A stretch of DNA of 64,000 nucleotides, from NCBI GenBank assembly GCA_963969395.1, contig OZ017796.1, forward strand, positions 33,098,243 to 33,162,242. The letters are read 5' to 3'. This document shows, in pieces, positions 12,156 through 21,769 of the stretch. The stretch's first letter is position 1, and every line of letters begins with the position of its first letter. The DNA is from Pseudoscleropodium purum. Lineage: Eukaryota > Streptophyta > Bryopsida > Hypnales > Brachytheciaceae. Below the pieces are notes generated by a model. It saw only the letters and a program-made list of their open reading frames with translations. It made no database searches and was not told the origin of the DNA. A program made the translations under genes and the position numbers.

Positions 12156-12592
12156 CTGCATGCACTCAGGAGACGGTATAAGAATTCAATCGTGAATTGT
12201 TGTCTGCGCTAGAGCAATGAATAACTATAATTTCACTGCATGACTATGGCACATCTGAGAAATGACTAATTAGTAGGACAGACACAGTTGAAAGAGAGTC
12301 ACTGCTAAGTCACTACTGTCCACCTCACAACTAAGTAACACCTATCCTATTGTCTCATTATTGTACTTGTAGTCTGCGACCACCACACTGGAACATCGGC
12401 ACCTCAATTAACAAGTTCTTTATATGCATAGTTTGGAGGCCAATACCATAGACAGACAATCTAAAGTGGTTTGACAATAGGCCACTAGATCAGTAAACTG
12501 CATTAACTTGTTCGTGGAAATCAGAATTGAACTCTAGAAAGTCTTCAATACTTAATTTGACACATATTACCAGCGTCTGAAGACAACATTAC
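12156..12592 (-). other. Predicted intron of the TNP2 gene
   Basis: On the minus strand TGGAAG is followed by GTAATGTTG at 12592, and the next coding block starts after GCATGCAG at 12156. Joining the exons in phase gives LPYWK followed by KLLIRCTLDVM, which fits the TNP2 consensus without a gap. Length is 437 bp. Without splicing the reading ends shortly after at 12545. The intron contains TGACTA-type words like those at the element ends. Confidence 0.75.
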
Positions 12593-14356
12593 CTTCCAGT
12601 AAGGCAACCTGTACAAGATGCTCAATCGTTTGACACCATGCACTTTAGATGGGTCCCTTGATCCTGCTTCTCGATTTGGCGCTGCTTTCCATGCTTCATA
12701 ATTGGCTGCATGCTGTAGTTGTTCCTCGACCGTCACTCGTGGAGGCTTCAGTCGATTCTCCATACAACCATCAAATAAGTCTTTCATGTGAGCTGACTTG
12801 TAATTGTGTCTTTCTGGCAACCAACGCCTAGTCCCACCATATGTCTGCTTCCCTAGCTCCATAGAGTGCTGTGCACCCAAGTTTGAACCGCACCAAGGAC
12901 AAGCAGCAAATCCTTGATGGGAAAATCCGCCAACCACTCCATAGCCAGGAAAATCATGAATCGTCCATAGGAGCATGGCCCGCAATGTGAATGCTCTTGC
13001 TGAGACTTCCTTTGCTATGTCATAAGCTGGAACACCTTCCCACAATTGCAATAACTCTTCTACTAGTGGCTCTAAGTACACATCAAAATTTTCACAGGTG
13101 ACAGATTGCCTCCTCAGGATCAATAAAGACAACATGATGAAGAACTTCTTCGTGCTCAACCAAGGTGGCAAATTATAATTCAGTAGAAGCACCGGCCAAG
13201 TAGACTAGTTGGACCGATTCTGCTTATACGGATTCACCCCATCTGCGGCTAGAGCGAAATGGATATTTCTAGGGTCGTTGCTAAAAGTGGGGTCAACATT
13301 TTCGTGAAAATGCCGCCATGCCTTTGAGTCACAAGGATGGCGGACCAAACCATCCCCGCCTTCCCGATCGCTCCTATTCTCGGAATGCCAGAGCATCAGT
13401 TTTGAAATGTTGGGGCTCCTGAACATTCTTTGTAGTCTTGGTATGATGGGGAAGTGCCTCAGAACCTTCACAGGTAACATCTTCCTTTCCTCATCTCTAT
13501 ACCTAGGCCCATTACATTGAGGGCACCGCATTGCATCTGCATGTAAGCCTCTGAAAAGGATGCAACCTTTTTGACAAGCATGTATGCTTGTGTAGGCAAG
13601 TCCCAATGTTTGTGTCAAAGAACGTGCTGCGTGGTAGTTCTTCGGCAAACAATTCCTGTCAGGCAATATGTGACCATGCAAGATATTGAACAACTCATCC
13701 GCAAAGGTATTACTAACTCCATGCACTGTGCACAAGTTCATAAGCAAAATTGTGGCTGCTAGCTTTGTGCACTTAGCGCCACTAAAAAGATCTTGAATTG
13801 CCTCTTGTAAGTGGCGAGGATCAAATTGTCGGTCCTCCCAAGCGGCTTCTCCAATTTCACCGACAGGCACCCCATCAGCAAGACCTTCGTCATTCTCTGG
13901 TGGGCCTTGCATTGACCCAGTGCTGCACTCATCGTGCAGTGAATCGGCGGTCATGAAGGCTTGTGCCACTTCTTCAAGAACTCTGTCTTCAATATCATTT
14001 GTCCCATCGTCATGAGTGAATGCATTCTCAAGGATCTCTCGCTTATCCACTTGGGCATCCACACCCACGCTACAGTTGTCATGGGAGCCCCAGAATTCGT
14101 CCTCCTATTCATTGTCAGACAAGTCTCGAGTGCTAGGCCCTCTCCACACCCTCAACCGTGGATGCCGTCCATTTCACATGAGGTGTTCCCGCACATTTTT
14201 TATGAGCAGCTTGCGTTGACCTTGGCAATCCATGCACGGGCAATGGATTCTGGAAGCATTGAGTTGACGAGCTCGCTGAAACTCGCGAATCCATAATCTC
14301 TCATTGCGGAGATGTTGCCTTTGTGGATTTGAAAGGGGCAAGCGCGCTGGTAGCAT
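12593..14356 (-). pseudogene. TNP2-type CACTA transposase, 5' exon (broken)
   Basis: One continuous minus-strand frame of 588 codons is cut only by stops at 14174-14176 (TGA), 14105-14107 (TAG) and 13205-13207 (TAG). The N-terminal part (IHCPCMDC...VREHL) is the transposase-associated zinc-binding domain of plant CACTA elements. The TNP2 core follows: KLAATILLMNL, CPQCNGPRYRDEE, KVLRHFPIIPRLQRMFRS, HPCDSKAWRHF, DPRNIHFALAADGVNPY, then WPVLLLNYNLPPWL, AMLLWTIHDFPGYG and GFAACPWCG. It ends at LPYWK before the intron. It would cut and rejoin the element ends. Start uncertain: Met at 14356 lies in a frame with a plausible N-terminus, but an upstream exon could exist. No indels were needed, so decay is by point mutation. 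Confidence 0.92.
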
Positions 14357-14399
14357 TTTGATTGTACACTTCTGAACTTCAACAACTACACGAGGATGT

Positions 14400-16446
14400 C
14401 ATTTTCAAATGTGAGTTCCAAAATTTTTTTGAGTACTAACCTTGACAACAGAATTATGGAATGCCAGAAAATTTCCAAGTAGACCACACTTAAATTTCTT
14501 CACATGCAATGAAAACAGACTACGATATGACTGTTGTGAACTCATAGCCAACTTCATGAAAGTACAAAATGACTGAAGAGCCCGAAGGTCAACTGAGTGA
14601 CAACTACATACAACTACAGAATGACTTCAACGAGTTAATACCTAGTCATTTACCAACGTCTCTCATTCTCAAACAAAGTAATGACTTCGCAGGGTTCACG
14701 TTGAGTCCTTACCTTGTCTACTTCATTGCACAATGACGTAGTTCATATAATTTCAAGGGGAAGTCCACACTTGAATACAATTTTTCTGACATGTACATAG
14801 CATCCCCTTCATTTCACATGGCTTCTCAACACAACAAGCAATTGAAGGAGAATGTACATGGGCAACGTAGCATATGCACAAGGAACCACAGCATGGCATG
14901 TAAGGGAAAATAGAAGAACTTTTGAAAGCACAGTAATTCAAATTAAGACTGTCGGATCATCTTGCAGAGCATCGTGAAGTACAACATTTAGTGCTTGAGG
15001 TAATTTCGGCATAATTCTGAAGACGTATGAGCAATTTAGGGTTGAAAGCACTTAAGAAATTCAGGGTTCATTGAAAGGCAATTTCTACAATAAATGGCTA
15101 ACACTCCGTGCCCTCAAAGGCAATCCCACAAAATTATCACCGACGCAGAGCACGGACATTGCTCTCATGATTGACGTCCACAAGAAAAGGACCAAATTCA
15201 GTGGACATTTATTACCGTATCAAGAGGTGATTCTCTGTCGTCGTTCTATAGCGACACAGAGTACTGGCTACTATAGGCTTCTTTGTTATTCACTTTAGCG
15301 GAATTTCTTCAACGACGCTAGGAAGGTAGCAAAATCAAGATTCACGACAAAGCCGGCTCTTTTGCATTCTGCTATTTGATCGCAGCTGCGGCACGCGGTC
15401 ATCACTTCTCTTCCTGTGATAGACATCCGATCACTTAGGCGCCTGCAAGATAGTGACGGAGCAGGAAAAAAGTGTGCATACCCTTGTTTCTTGGTAATGC
15501 GCTGCTTGTGAACGTCAATCCCTACAGTACTATTGTTGGGCACTACGGGCATTTCACTAACCTAATTCAAAAGCAGATGGAGGAAGAGAAGACGGCAACA
15601 AGAGACGAGGGAAAGTCTGCCTACGAATTAGAACGAGACAAGCAGGGTTGACACGACGTCCGGACGCGGACGCTGTGTCCGCAGCGTCCGCTGACATTCG
15701 CAGTCCTGGCAGACGCAGCGTCCGCCTGTCCGTCCGCCCGATTATGGCCGTCCGATCGATGCGCGGACTGATCTGGTCCACACGATCTGGGCGTCCGCCT
15801 CAGGCGGTCGGGCCGTCCGCCCCATCCGCTTTCCGACGGCGGTCGGGACGCTACGTCTGCTAGCGTCCGTGCGTCCAGACGTCCGGAAAACGGACACTAT
15901 TTTGGGGCGGACGTTGAAATTCGTCAACCCTGGAGACAGGCGTGTGCAGCTCTTACGGCAAAAACTGAAGCCTATGGAAGTGGCCATCCAAAGAATGTAA
16001 GTCCTCAGCCTTCTGTTCTTCATGCACTGGAGTTCTTGTGCAATTTCTGTCCGCTTCTCTTGTTTCTTGCTCAACTGCTACATTAATTGGTCTCGGAAGC
16101 CGAGTCCAATCATTGTATAGTAGACTTTCAGTTGCAGCGTACTACTCATGTATGACTGCGTTTGTTATTCTAGTAGCGCTCGAGTCATTGTAGAGTCATA
16201 CATTAGTTTAGTGGGCATAAACTAGTTGAATAAGTTGAGGAGTACTAGAAAACCGCCACGTTGCACACGTTTGGCGGCTGTATGGCGGCGTACGGAGGCT
16301 GCAAAGGCTAGCAAAATCCTAAACCCGTTCTGAGGCACAGACTTTGGAGTAGAGAGTTTGTCGACATTCACGGTAGCATGCGCTCTTGTATTTTGTTTGA
16401 CCTACCTCATAGCGACGTATTGGACTGTAGTAAGCTGTGAATTCAT
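14400..16446. promoter_or_regulatory. Divergent intergenic region of the CACTA element
   Basis: The TNP2-type gene (-) and TNPA-type gene (+) point away from this interval, so it should hold both promoters. It has scattered AATGACT/AGTCATT words like the element ends. No convincing TATA pair could be assigned. A hAT MITE at 15643-15932 sits in the middle and may have separated or replaced promoter sequence. The short ORFs here on both strands have no recognisable domains. Confidence 0.45.
15643..15932. mobile_element. GC-rich hAT MITE, copy 2 (290 bp)
   Basis: Starts CAGGGTTGACACGACG and ends ATTCGTCAACCCTG, a CAGGGTTGAC inverted repeat. It is flanked by GAGACAAG (15635-15642) and GAGACAGG (15933-15940), an 8-bp duplication with one change. 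It shares with copy 1 (5915-6169) the CGCTGTGTCCG, CGTCCGCTGACATTCG and ACTATTTTGGGGCGGACGT stretches, but carries about 35 bp extra in the middle. It is dense in CpG. It lies between the two divergent genes of the CACTA element, so it arrived after the element's structure was formed, either before or after the element moved here. Confidence 0.88.
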
Positions 16447-18184
16447 GTGTGTAGGACAAAGGATTTGAATCCCCAGAAAGAAGTATTGCTTGAGGCAGCC
16501 GATGCGAGAAGGGGTCACATTACAAGAGAGAACTTTGGATTGCCCAGACGAAGTCATCCGACGTTGCCAGTGAGGGGAAACGCACGACGCAGGAGCAAGC
16601 GCGTGCAAAGGAGGGGCAAAATGAGTGTAGATGCGGCTTCCTCTTCCGACGAAACCAAAACAGACGACGAAGGTATTGCCGCAGGTATGATGAATCTAGC
16701 AGTTGTGTGTGCACATGTTCAGAGCAAGGCGACCTCGGAGGTCCCGCCTACAGGTAATTTGCCCTTCTCGCGGTGTGGGCCTCCTCATACGTTGAGTAGG
16801 GTTTGTAAATGTCATCGTAGTGAAGAATGGTACGTATAGAAGTTGCATTCTGTGACGGCTATAGTGTGATTTGTTTTGTTAGAAAAGATGGCGGTTTTTA
16901 CTTCACTGTATACACGCTGTAGTTCAAGTAAAACTCTTGGATAGAGAAGCAGATTTGACTCACAATTGTACTTCTTCTTTACTTGCAAAATGGAAGAGCA
17001 ATGCCACACAGGGAAGGACTTGAGCGGTTTAGGGTTGCTGATGAAAATATTATTGGACGTGGATACAGGTAAAGCTAGTACGATGCAAGTGTTCGACTCA
17101 GAGGACGATGACTTGGACGTTGAGGAGAACCTCATCGACAAAAGGCAGAAGCGCAAGAGAGTCGACGTGCAAATGCGGTCCCCTATACAAATTCACCGAC
17201 CGCGGTCTCCAATTGTACAACGCGCCTCAGAAGTACCATCGCAAGCAGGGCTTCTATATGCTGGGAATTGGCAATGGGTGCCTAACAGCCAATGGATGCA
17301 GCCACCGTAGTGGGGTGCTGGGCCACAACCTTCCTCAGCTCCCTATCCGGACAGGTGGGTGGAAAATTCTCTAGGACAAGACTTTAGCAATGCAGGCAAA
17401 ATGTCTACAGATAGCGTGGGGAGGGCATCGCGACGTCTGAAACGCAGCATCTATGACGAGGGAAGGAGGGAGCGGAGTAGGGTTGGCAAAAAACCCCACA
17501 GCATCACAGTCACTGATGACAAAGAAATTGATGCTGGTTATGTGGGGAAAAATGCTTGGGACAGCTCAGTGAGGACATATGTGCCACGTATTCTTATCAT
17601 GAGTATCATAGATTGGGAAAAACAGAAGCATAAGAGCCTGCAAAAGTTGAGGAATACCCTGGACAATGACTTCGAGTACTTAGGCAACAAGTTGAGCATG
17701 CTGGGCTTCAGGAATGCCATCAAGAGGTACTTGAAGACAGAGCGCTCTAGGTTGAAGGCTCATTTCCTAAGCAGCGCAGAAGATGAATGCCCATCTCACG
17801 TGAATCCAGATCAATGGAGTAGGCTGCAGGATTATTGGAGTACAGAGACGCAACAGAAGAAAGCGGCAACAATGGCCCATGCAAGGAGGCAAGTGAAGAA
17901 TTTCTCCGCTGTGGGCCGAAAAGGGAAAGTCGGAAAGGAGGCAGAGTTGGTGAGATTAGGGTTCTCCATTTTCCACGTTCGGAAGATAGTACTACCTTTG
18001 TTCTTGCTTGTTCTGTGCTTTCACTTGTAAAGAATATGTGCAAATAAATATGCCGCGTTTGAATGCTATTACCATGTTGGATGCAGAAGGAGGGAAGGCC
18101 TACCAGCTCAAGACTAATGGACATTGCAGATGGAATGTAGTTATCTGCAGGCCATGTTGGACGCGGATCGGTGAGGCCCTTTGA
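16447..18184 (+). pseudogene. CACTA TNPA-type protein, N-terminal and Transposase_24 part
   Basis: Exon pieces: 16447-16751 (basic, ending at a good donor, CTACAG then GTAATT), then 16966-17949 in one frame with a single TAG at 17308-17310. The second piece has an acidic patch (DSEDDDLDVEEN), a KRQKRKR-like nuclear signal, and at about 17630-17940 KLRNTLDNDFEYLGNKLSML, HVNPDQWSRLQDYW, and KKAATMAHARRQVKNFSAVG. These match plant Transposase_24 (En/Spm TNPA-like, PF03004). A 137-bp intron (17950-18086, GTGAG to GCAG) joins to KEGRPTSSRLMDIADGM, the next conserved block. TNPA-type proteins bind subterminal repeats and work with TNP2. The TAG replaces a codon within a Pro-rich stretch, plausibly CAG to TAG. 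Confidence 0.8.
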
Positions 18185-18429
18185 ACTTCTCTCACATTTT
18201 ATGTTTTCATGTTGCTAAACAATGAGTGGCGTCATCTCTACAGTGGTTGTAGCACAGTCATGACCCAGTCGCATTTTCTGTTGTACGTAGGTGGACAAGT
18301 CAAAACGTAGTCATTCAGCAGTAGGCAAGTCATTGATCAGTGACCCCATTGGTAGAAACTTGATAATTGACTAACTCTGGAGTTTCCCTTGTTTGAATGG
18401 CGGTTGAGAATTTTAGGGTCTCACTACAA

Positions 18430-18770
18430 GAGATTCAGCAAGAATATGTGCTATAGAGAAGTCTCAGACAGACTTGAAGGGCGAGTTCTCGAAAGTTCTT
18501 GTGAGTACAGCAGCTACGAACAGCGTAGTAGAAGAGCTAAAGTCAATGTTCAGCACTTTCATGGAGAAAATGAAGGACACTTCCCATAGAAGCCCCTCAG
18601 CATCTAAGTCTCCTATGGAGATTCAGACGTCCATTTTGCTTCAAGAGGGAGACAGAGCCGACTTAATGACCGATCCTTGTCGAAAAAAAGTGCCCAGGTC
18701 TGAGTCACTTCCTCCTCCCGCCCCGTCGCAGACGACTAGTGCAGCTGAAGAACCGTTGCACTTGGAAGTG
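18430..18770 (+). CDS. Putative coiled-coil exon of the TNPA-type gene
   Basis: Reads IEKSQTDLKGEFSKVLVSTA, then VVEELKSMFSTFMEKMKDT, a likely helical or coiled-coil segment as in other TNPA-type proteins between Transposase_24 and the C-terminus. A Pro/Ser-rich tail follows. Near 18771-18794 a 13-bp tandem duplication (ACCCTCTGGAGTC then ACCCTCTGGAG) occurs where the reading frame must shift to join the next block; the frame opening into that block starts at about 18749. Either an intron or a small frame-breaking duplication separates them. Exon limits are approximate. Confidence 0.5.
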
Positions 18771-18865
18771 ACCCTCTGGAGTCACCCTCTGGAGAAGAAG
18801 GCAAGAAACAGGCACCCTGCGCCGGAGAGAAAGAGAGATCATCCCCGACCCCAATATGTCAAACT

Positions 18866-20212
18866 ATGAGTCCAAAGCCGAAAACAACATTGAATCCGCG
18901 TTTGAAGACTAGCATTCCGATGTGCAATGTGGACGAGACTATTTCGAAATGCACACAGGGAATTCCGAAGGTCGTACAAGGCAATGATTTCTTGGCCGAC
19001 GCGAGCGACATCCCTATGGACGGAATTGGCCAATGTCCTCCATCGGAAGTGCAAGATCGGAAGTTTGTGAATGTGGACACCAGCAAAGTGGACTCCGACA
19101 CGCATATTACTGGCGGTGATGCAAGTAATATCGTGGATCTTGAAGAGGATGGAGAGAACAAAGTAGAGGACCCCACAGAACTTGTGGAACCAATTGCTGC
19201 TCCAACCAAGTCTTCCCCTCCTAAGCAGAAGAAGGCAACAAAAGCAGTGGATGTGGTCCAAGCTGGGAAAAACATGGTGGACGACTTAGAGAAGGCAGTG
19301 GAAGCAAGTGGTGCTCCAACGAAATCTTCTCCAAAGAAGCAGAAGAAGCTAACGAAAGCATCCACTGAGGTAAATGCAAAGGCAGCACTCCCTGATTCTG
19401 GGTCAGGTCAGGTGAGAGCTGCTTCGAATTTATGCATTGTACCCATCGAAAATGCAAAAGCTAAATTGCTAATTTTCAACATTCATGGGACCTTGCTGGA
19501 TTGTAGTCTGGTTGAGGAGAAGAATCCAAACTCTAGAATTAGGCCCATGTTGAGAACGAAGAACAGGAGGGTATTTTTAAGACCATGGTTGCAACCCTTT
19601 TTGGCACGGTGCTTCTTTAATTTCACAGTGGGATTTTGGGGCAGTAAGAGTAAGTCTTACATGGAAGACATTGTGCCCACAATGACAGAAAGGCAAGGAC
19701 ATTGTGACTTCAGTCCTCTCTTTGTGTGGGGTGGGAAGAAATGTGAGGCTGTACAGTTTGAGGGCGGCAAACCAATAGCTTGGGGGAAGCCTTTGTCAAA
19801 AGTTTACAGTGAATGGCCTCAATTTAGCCCCTCAAACACTGTGGTCGTTGACAACAATGCATCAAGAGTGTCATGCAATCCGCAAGCCAATGTCGTCATC
19901 ACCAGTGCGTTCTATGTTGCTGATTTGGCAAAACTAGCTGATGACAACAATTACTTGAAGTCCACATTGTGGCCACTTTTGAAAGCTCTGTATGTCGCTA
20001 CAGATGTGAAGGAGTTCCATGCACAGAATGCTTCACATGTGCAGAACAATGCAGTTCAAGGGCATGATTTGACACAGAATTCAGATCTCAGTGACAATGC
20101 ACTTACAGAGGAAGGTGAGGGGACTTGTGGACCACAAGGTTCAAGCTCATTCGTGTCCCCTCACCTTCTAATTGTTTTCAATTCTAACAAAAAATTTGTG
20201 TGTGTTTGTTGA
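18866..20212 (+). CDS. FCP1/NIF-type HAD phosphatase-like domain within the CACTA gene
   Basis: 448 codons from ATG 18866; the frame is open upstream to 18749, so this ATG need not be the start. Residues 1-190 are acidic and low complexity, with a ~39-residue repeat (APTKSSPPKQKKATKA / APTKSSPKKQKKLTKA). Residues about 190-390 follow the FCP1/NLI-interacting-factor fold: KLLIFNIHGTLLD, RRVFLRPWLQPFLARCFFNF, VGFWGSKSK, WGKPLSKVYSEWP, NTVVVDNNASR, and LADDNNYLKSTLWPLLKAL. In active FCP1-type enzymes motif I is DxDxT with a nucleophilic Asp; here these positions are N205 and H207, and the late DD pair is D329-N330. Catalysis is therefore unlikely and a binding role possible. The last ~30 residues probably run into an intron (GTGAGG near 20116 to TTGAAG near 20214). 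The next exon would be lysine-rich, to about 20290. Confidence 0.82.
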   Translation: MSPKPKTTLNPRLKTSIPMCNVDETISKCTQGIPKVVQGNDFLADASDIPMDGIGQCPPSEVQDRKFVNVDTSKVDSDTHITGGDASNIVDLEEDGENKVEDPTELVEPIAAPTKSSPPKQKKATKAVDVVQAGKNMVDDLEKAVEASGAPTKSSPKKQKKLTKASTEVNAKAALPDSGSGQVRAASNLCIVPIENAKAKLLIFNIHGTLLDCSLVEEKNPNSRIRPMLRTKNRRVFLRPWLQPFLARCFFNFTVGFWGSKSKSYMEDIVPTMTERQGHCDFSPLFVWGGKKCEAVQFEGGKPIAWGKPLSKVYSEWPQFSPSNTVVVDNNASRVSCNPQANVVITSAFYVADLAKLADDNNYLKSTLWPLLKALYVATDVKEFHAQNASHVQNNAVQGHDLTQNSDLSDNALTEEGEGTCGPQGSSSFVSPHLLIVFNSNKKFVCVC

Positions 20213-20578
20213 AGGCACGGAAAAGAGAGACAAGGGCAAAGACGACAGCGGCAGAGGACAAGAACCGTGACTCTTCCAAAAAAAAGGTGAGATGTTGAAG
20301 CCTGAATGTGTTGGAGTACACAAATTTCATTCAGGGAATTAGAAGGCTGAGGTCAATGTTGTTTCAATTGTATGACTCAGGAATGACTGCCTAGTCATTT
20401 GGTAGTTGCATTATCCTCATCCAGTCCTCATATGTGACTCAACTGGGGAAGTTGTTAGTCAATTTTTAATTATTTATTGTATGAGTGACTACATTGGCAA
20501 TGAGAAGTATGTTTTGAAGGTCCCACGGGCAGGAGTACTTCCTGTATCTAACAAAACAAATCTATCTTTCAACTCAGC

Positions 20579-20770
20579 TTGTATGACAATGTGTACCTCG
20601 TCAATCCACGATCCACTCGGCAGAAGGTGGCTTTGGGAAGAATCAGCGGTATAGGAGGGATAGATAAGTTCCATGGCATGCTCATTCTGGATGGTTGGTT
20701 TAGAGTGGACGTGCGGGAGGTTTCGCAACCGAAAGTGTCGTTGATGTTTCCCAAGCCGGAGGTTGACTAA
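20579..20770 (+). CDS. TNP1/En-Spm-like C-terminal exon of the TNPA-type gene
   Basis: Directly after a consensus acceptor (TTTCAACTCAG) the frame reads LYDNVYLVNPRSTRQKVALG, then IGGIDKFHGMLILDGWFRVDV and ends PEVD at 20770. This is the pattern of the TNP1/EN/SPM C-terminal module (PF03017-like): a VYL start, VA(K/L)G, a GG...LG-like core, and a V-V end. Same strand and order as a normal TNPA gene, so it argues that the phosphatase-like segment lies inside one gene rather than being a separate passenger. Confidence 0.65.
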   Translation: MYDNVYLVNPRSTRQKVALGRISGIGGIDKFHGMLILDGWFRVDVREVSQPKVSLMFPKPEVD

Positions 20771-21766
20771 GAAATAATGCACGACGTTCAAGGTGGAAAT
20801 GTCATTTGGGATTCCAAGTACATAAAGTTGAACCCATGAGATTACTTCACTACTGGTGTAAGTGTAGTGTAACATTTGCAAGCAAGACTGATAGCCCTCT
20901 ATAGTACAGAATTGTCGTACTTCTAAAGGAAGAGGGCACGTATTTTGATTTTAGAGTGGTCAATGCCTTGAATTCTCACAAAACCTTGTGTGTAATAATT
21001 CAGAGAAATGCAATCATGGATGTAGACATTGACAAAATGCTTTAGTTGTCTTCCATTCTGTAATGGTATGTGCATCCATTGCTTGTACACCTATTTTTCT
21101 TCTCAATAGTTCTCATGTTGGTTGGCTTACTTGTCTCTCAATTTTCTATCATTTTCATGAAAGCAAATGCTGAGCTATACAACCACATCATACTAAAACA
21201 GCTTCTAAGCTTCATTACGTTGTCAACCCTAGTATTGAAATATAATTGAGATGCAACTCAGATGCAACTGCAGTAGCACTTAAGCATAGGAGACTGACTA
21301 TTGTTTAACTACCACTTCACTAAGCTGCAGTTGCAATTGCAACAATACACAATGATATGACTATAGTTCAACTGAATCCCTACTAGGGAATAACTACACC
21401 AGAACTTGTTGTCCATCTGAACGTCTGAACATTGGATTGAACCGCCTACCAGCAATTGCCATGTGGACTAAGTGGGGCCCACCATCAGAACTCGACTACA
21501 ATGGGACTAAAAAATGACTACACTATGACTAACGAACCCAAGTGCCACGTCATGCAGACCTGAACACGTTAGAGGCCACGTAGGAATAATTCATCCAAAA
21601 CTTTCCTTGTACGATGACAGATGGTGATATTAAGAATGTAGTCATGTCCTAAAGGACTCGTCCACAATGACTACGGAGCCCCATTTTCACAGGCAGTCAT
21701 ATATGTCCGAAATGACTGAAAACGTAGTCATTTACGTAGTCATAGAATGCCTATATTCTTGTAGTG
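20771..21766. repeat. Right subterminal repeat region of the CACTA element
   Basis: From about 21250 to the right end there are many copies, in both orientations, of TGACTA/TAGTCA words, for example AATGACTAC, GTAGTCATGTCC, GTAGTCATTTACGTAGTCAT. A 20-bp stretch at 21512-21531 is identical to 9622-9641 near the left end. In En/Spm such clusters are binding sites for the TNPA-type protein. No coding sequence was recognised between 20771 and 21250. Confidence 0.75.
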
Positions 21767-21769
21767 CAT

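Larger units (their letters stand above)
9568..21766. mobile_element. 12.2-kb CACTA (En/Spm) transposon with nested MITE
   Basis: The left end is CACTACAAGAAAAACTTG and the right end ATATTCTTGTAGTG, giving an 11-bp perfect inverted repeat CACTACAAGAA. It is flanked by a 3-bp direct repeat CAT (9565-9567 and 21767-21769), exactly as CACTA elements leave. Both ends hold many TGACTAC/GTAGTCA words, probable subterminal transposase-binding repeats. One 20-bp direct repeat, AAATGACTACACTATGACTA, is present at both ends (9622-9641 and 21512-21531). Inside are a minus-strand TNP2 gene (14356 to 10142), a divergent plus-strand TNPA-type gene (16447 to 20770) and an intervening region with a nested hAT MITE. 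The genes are broken, so the element is not autonomous now, but its ends are intact and it might still be moved in trans. Confidence 0.93.
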
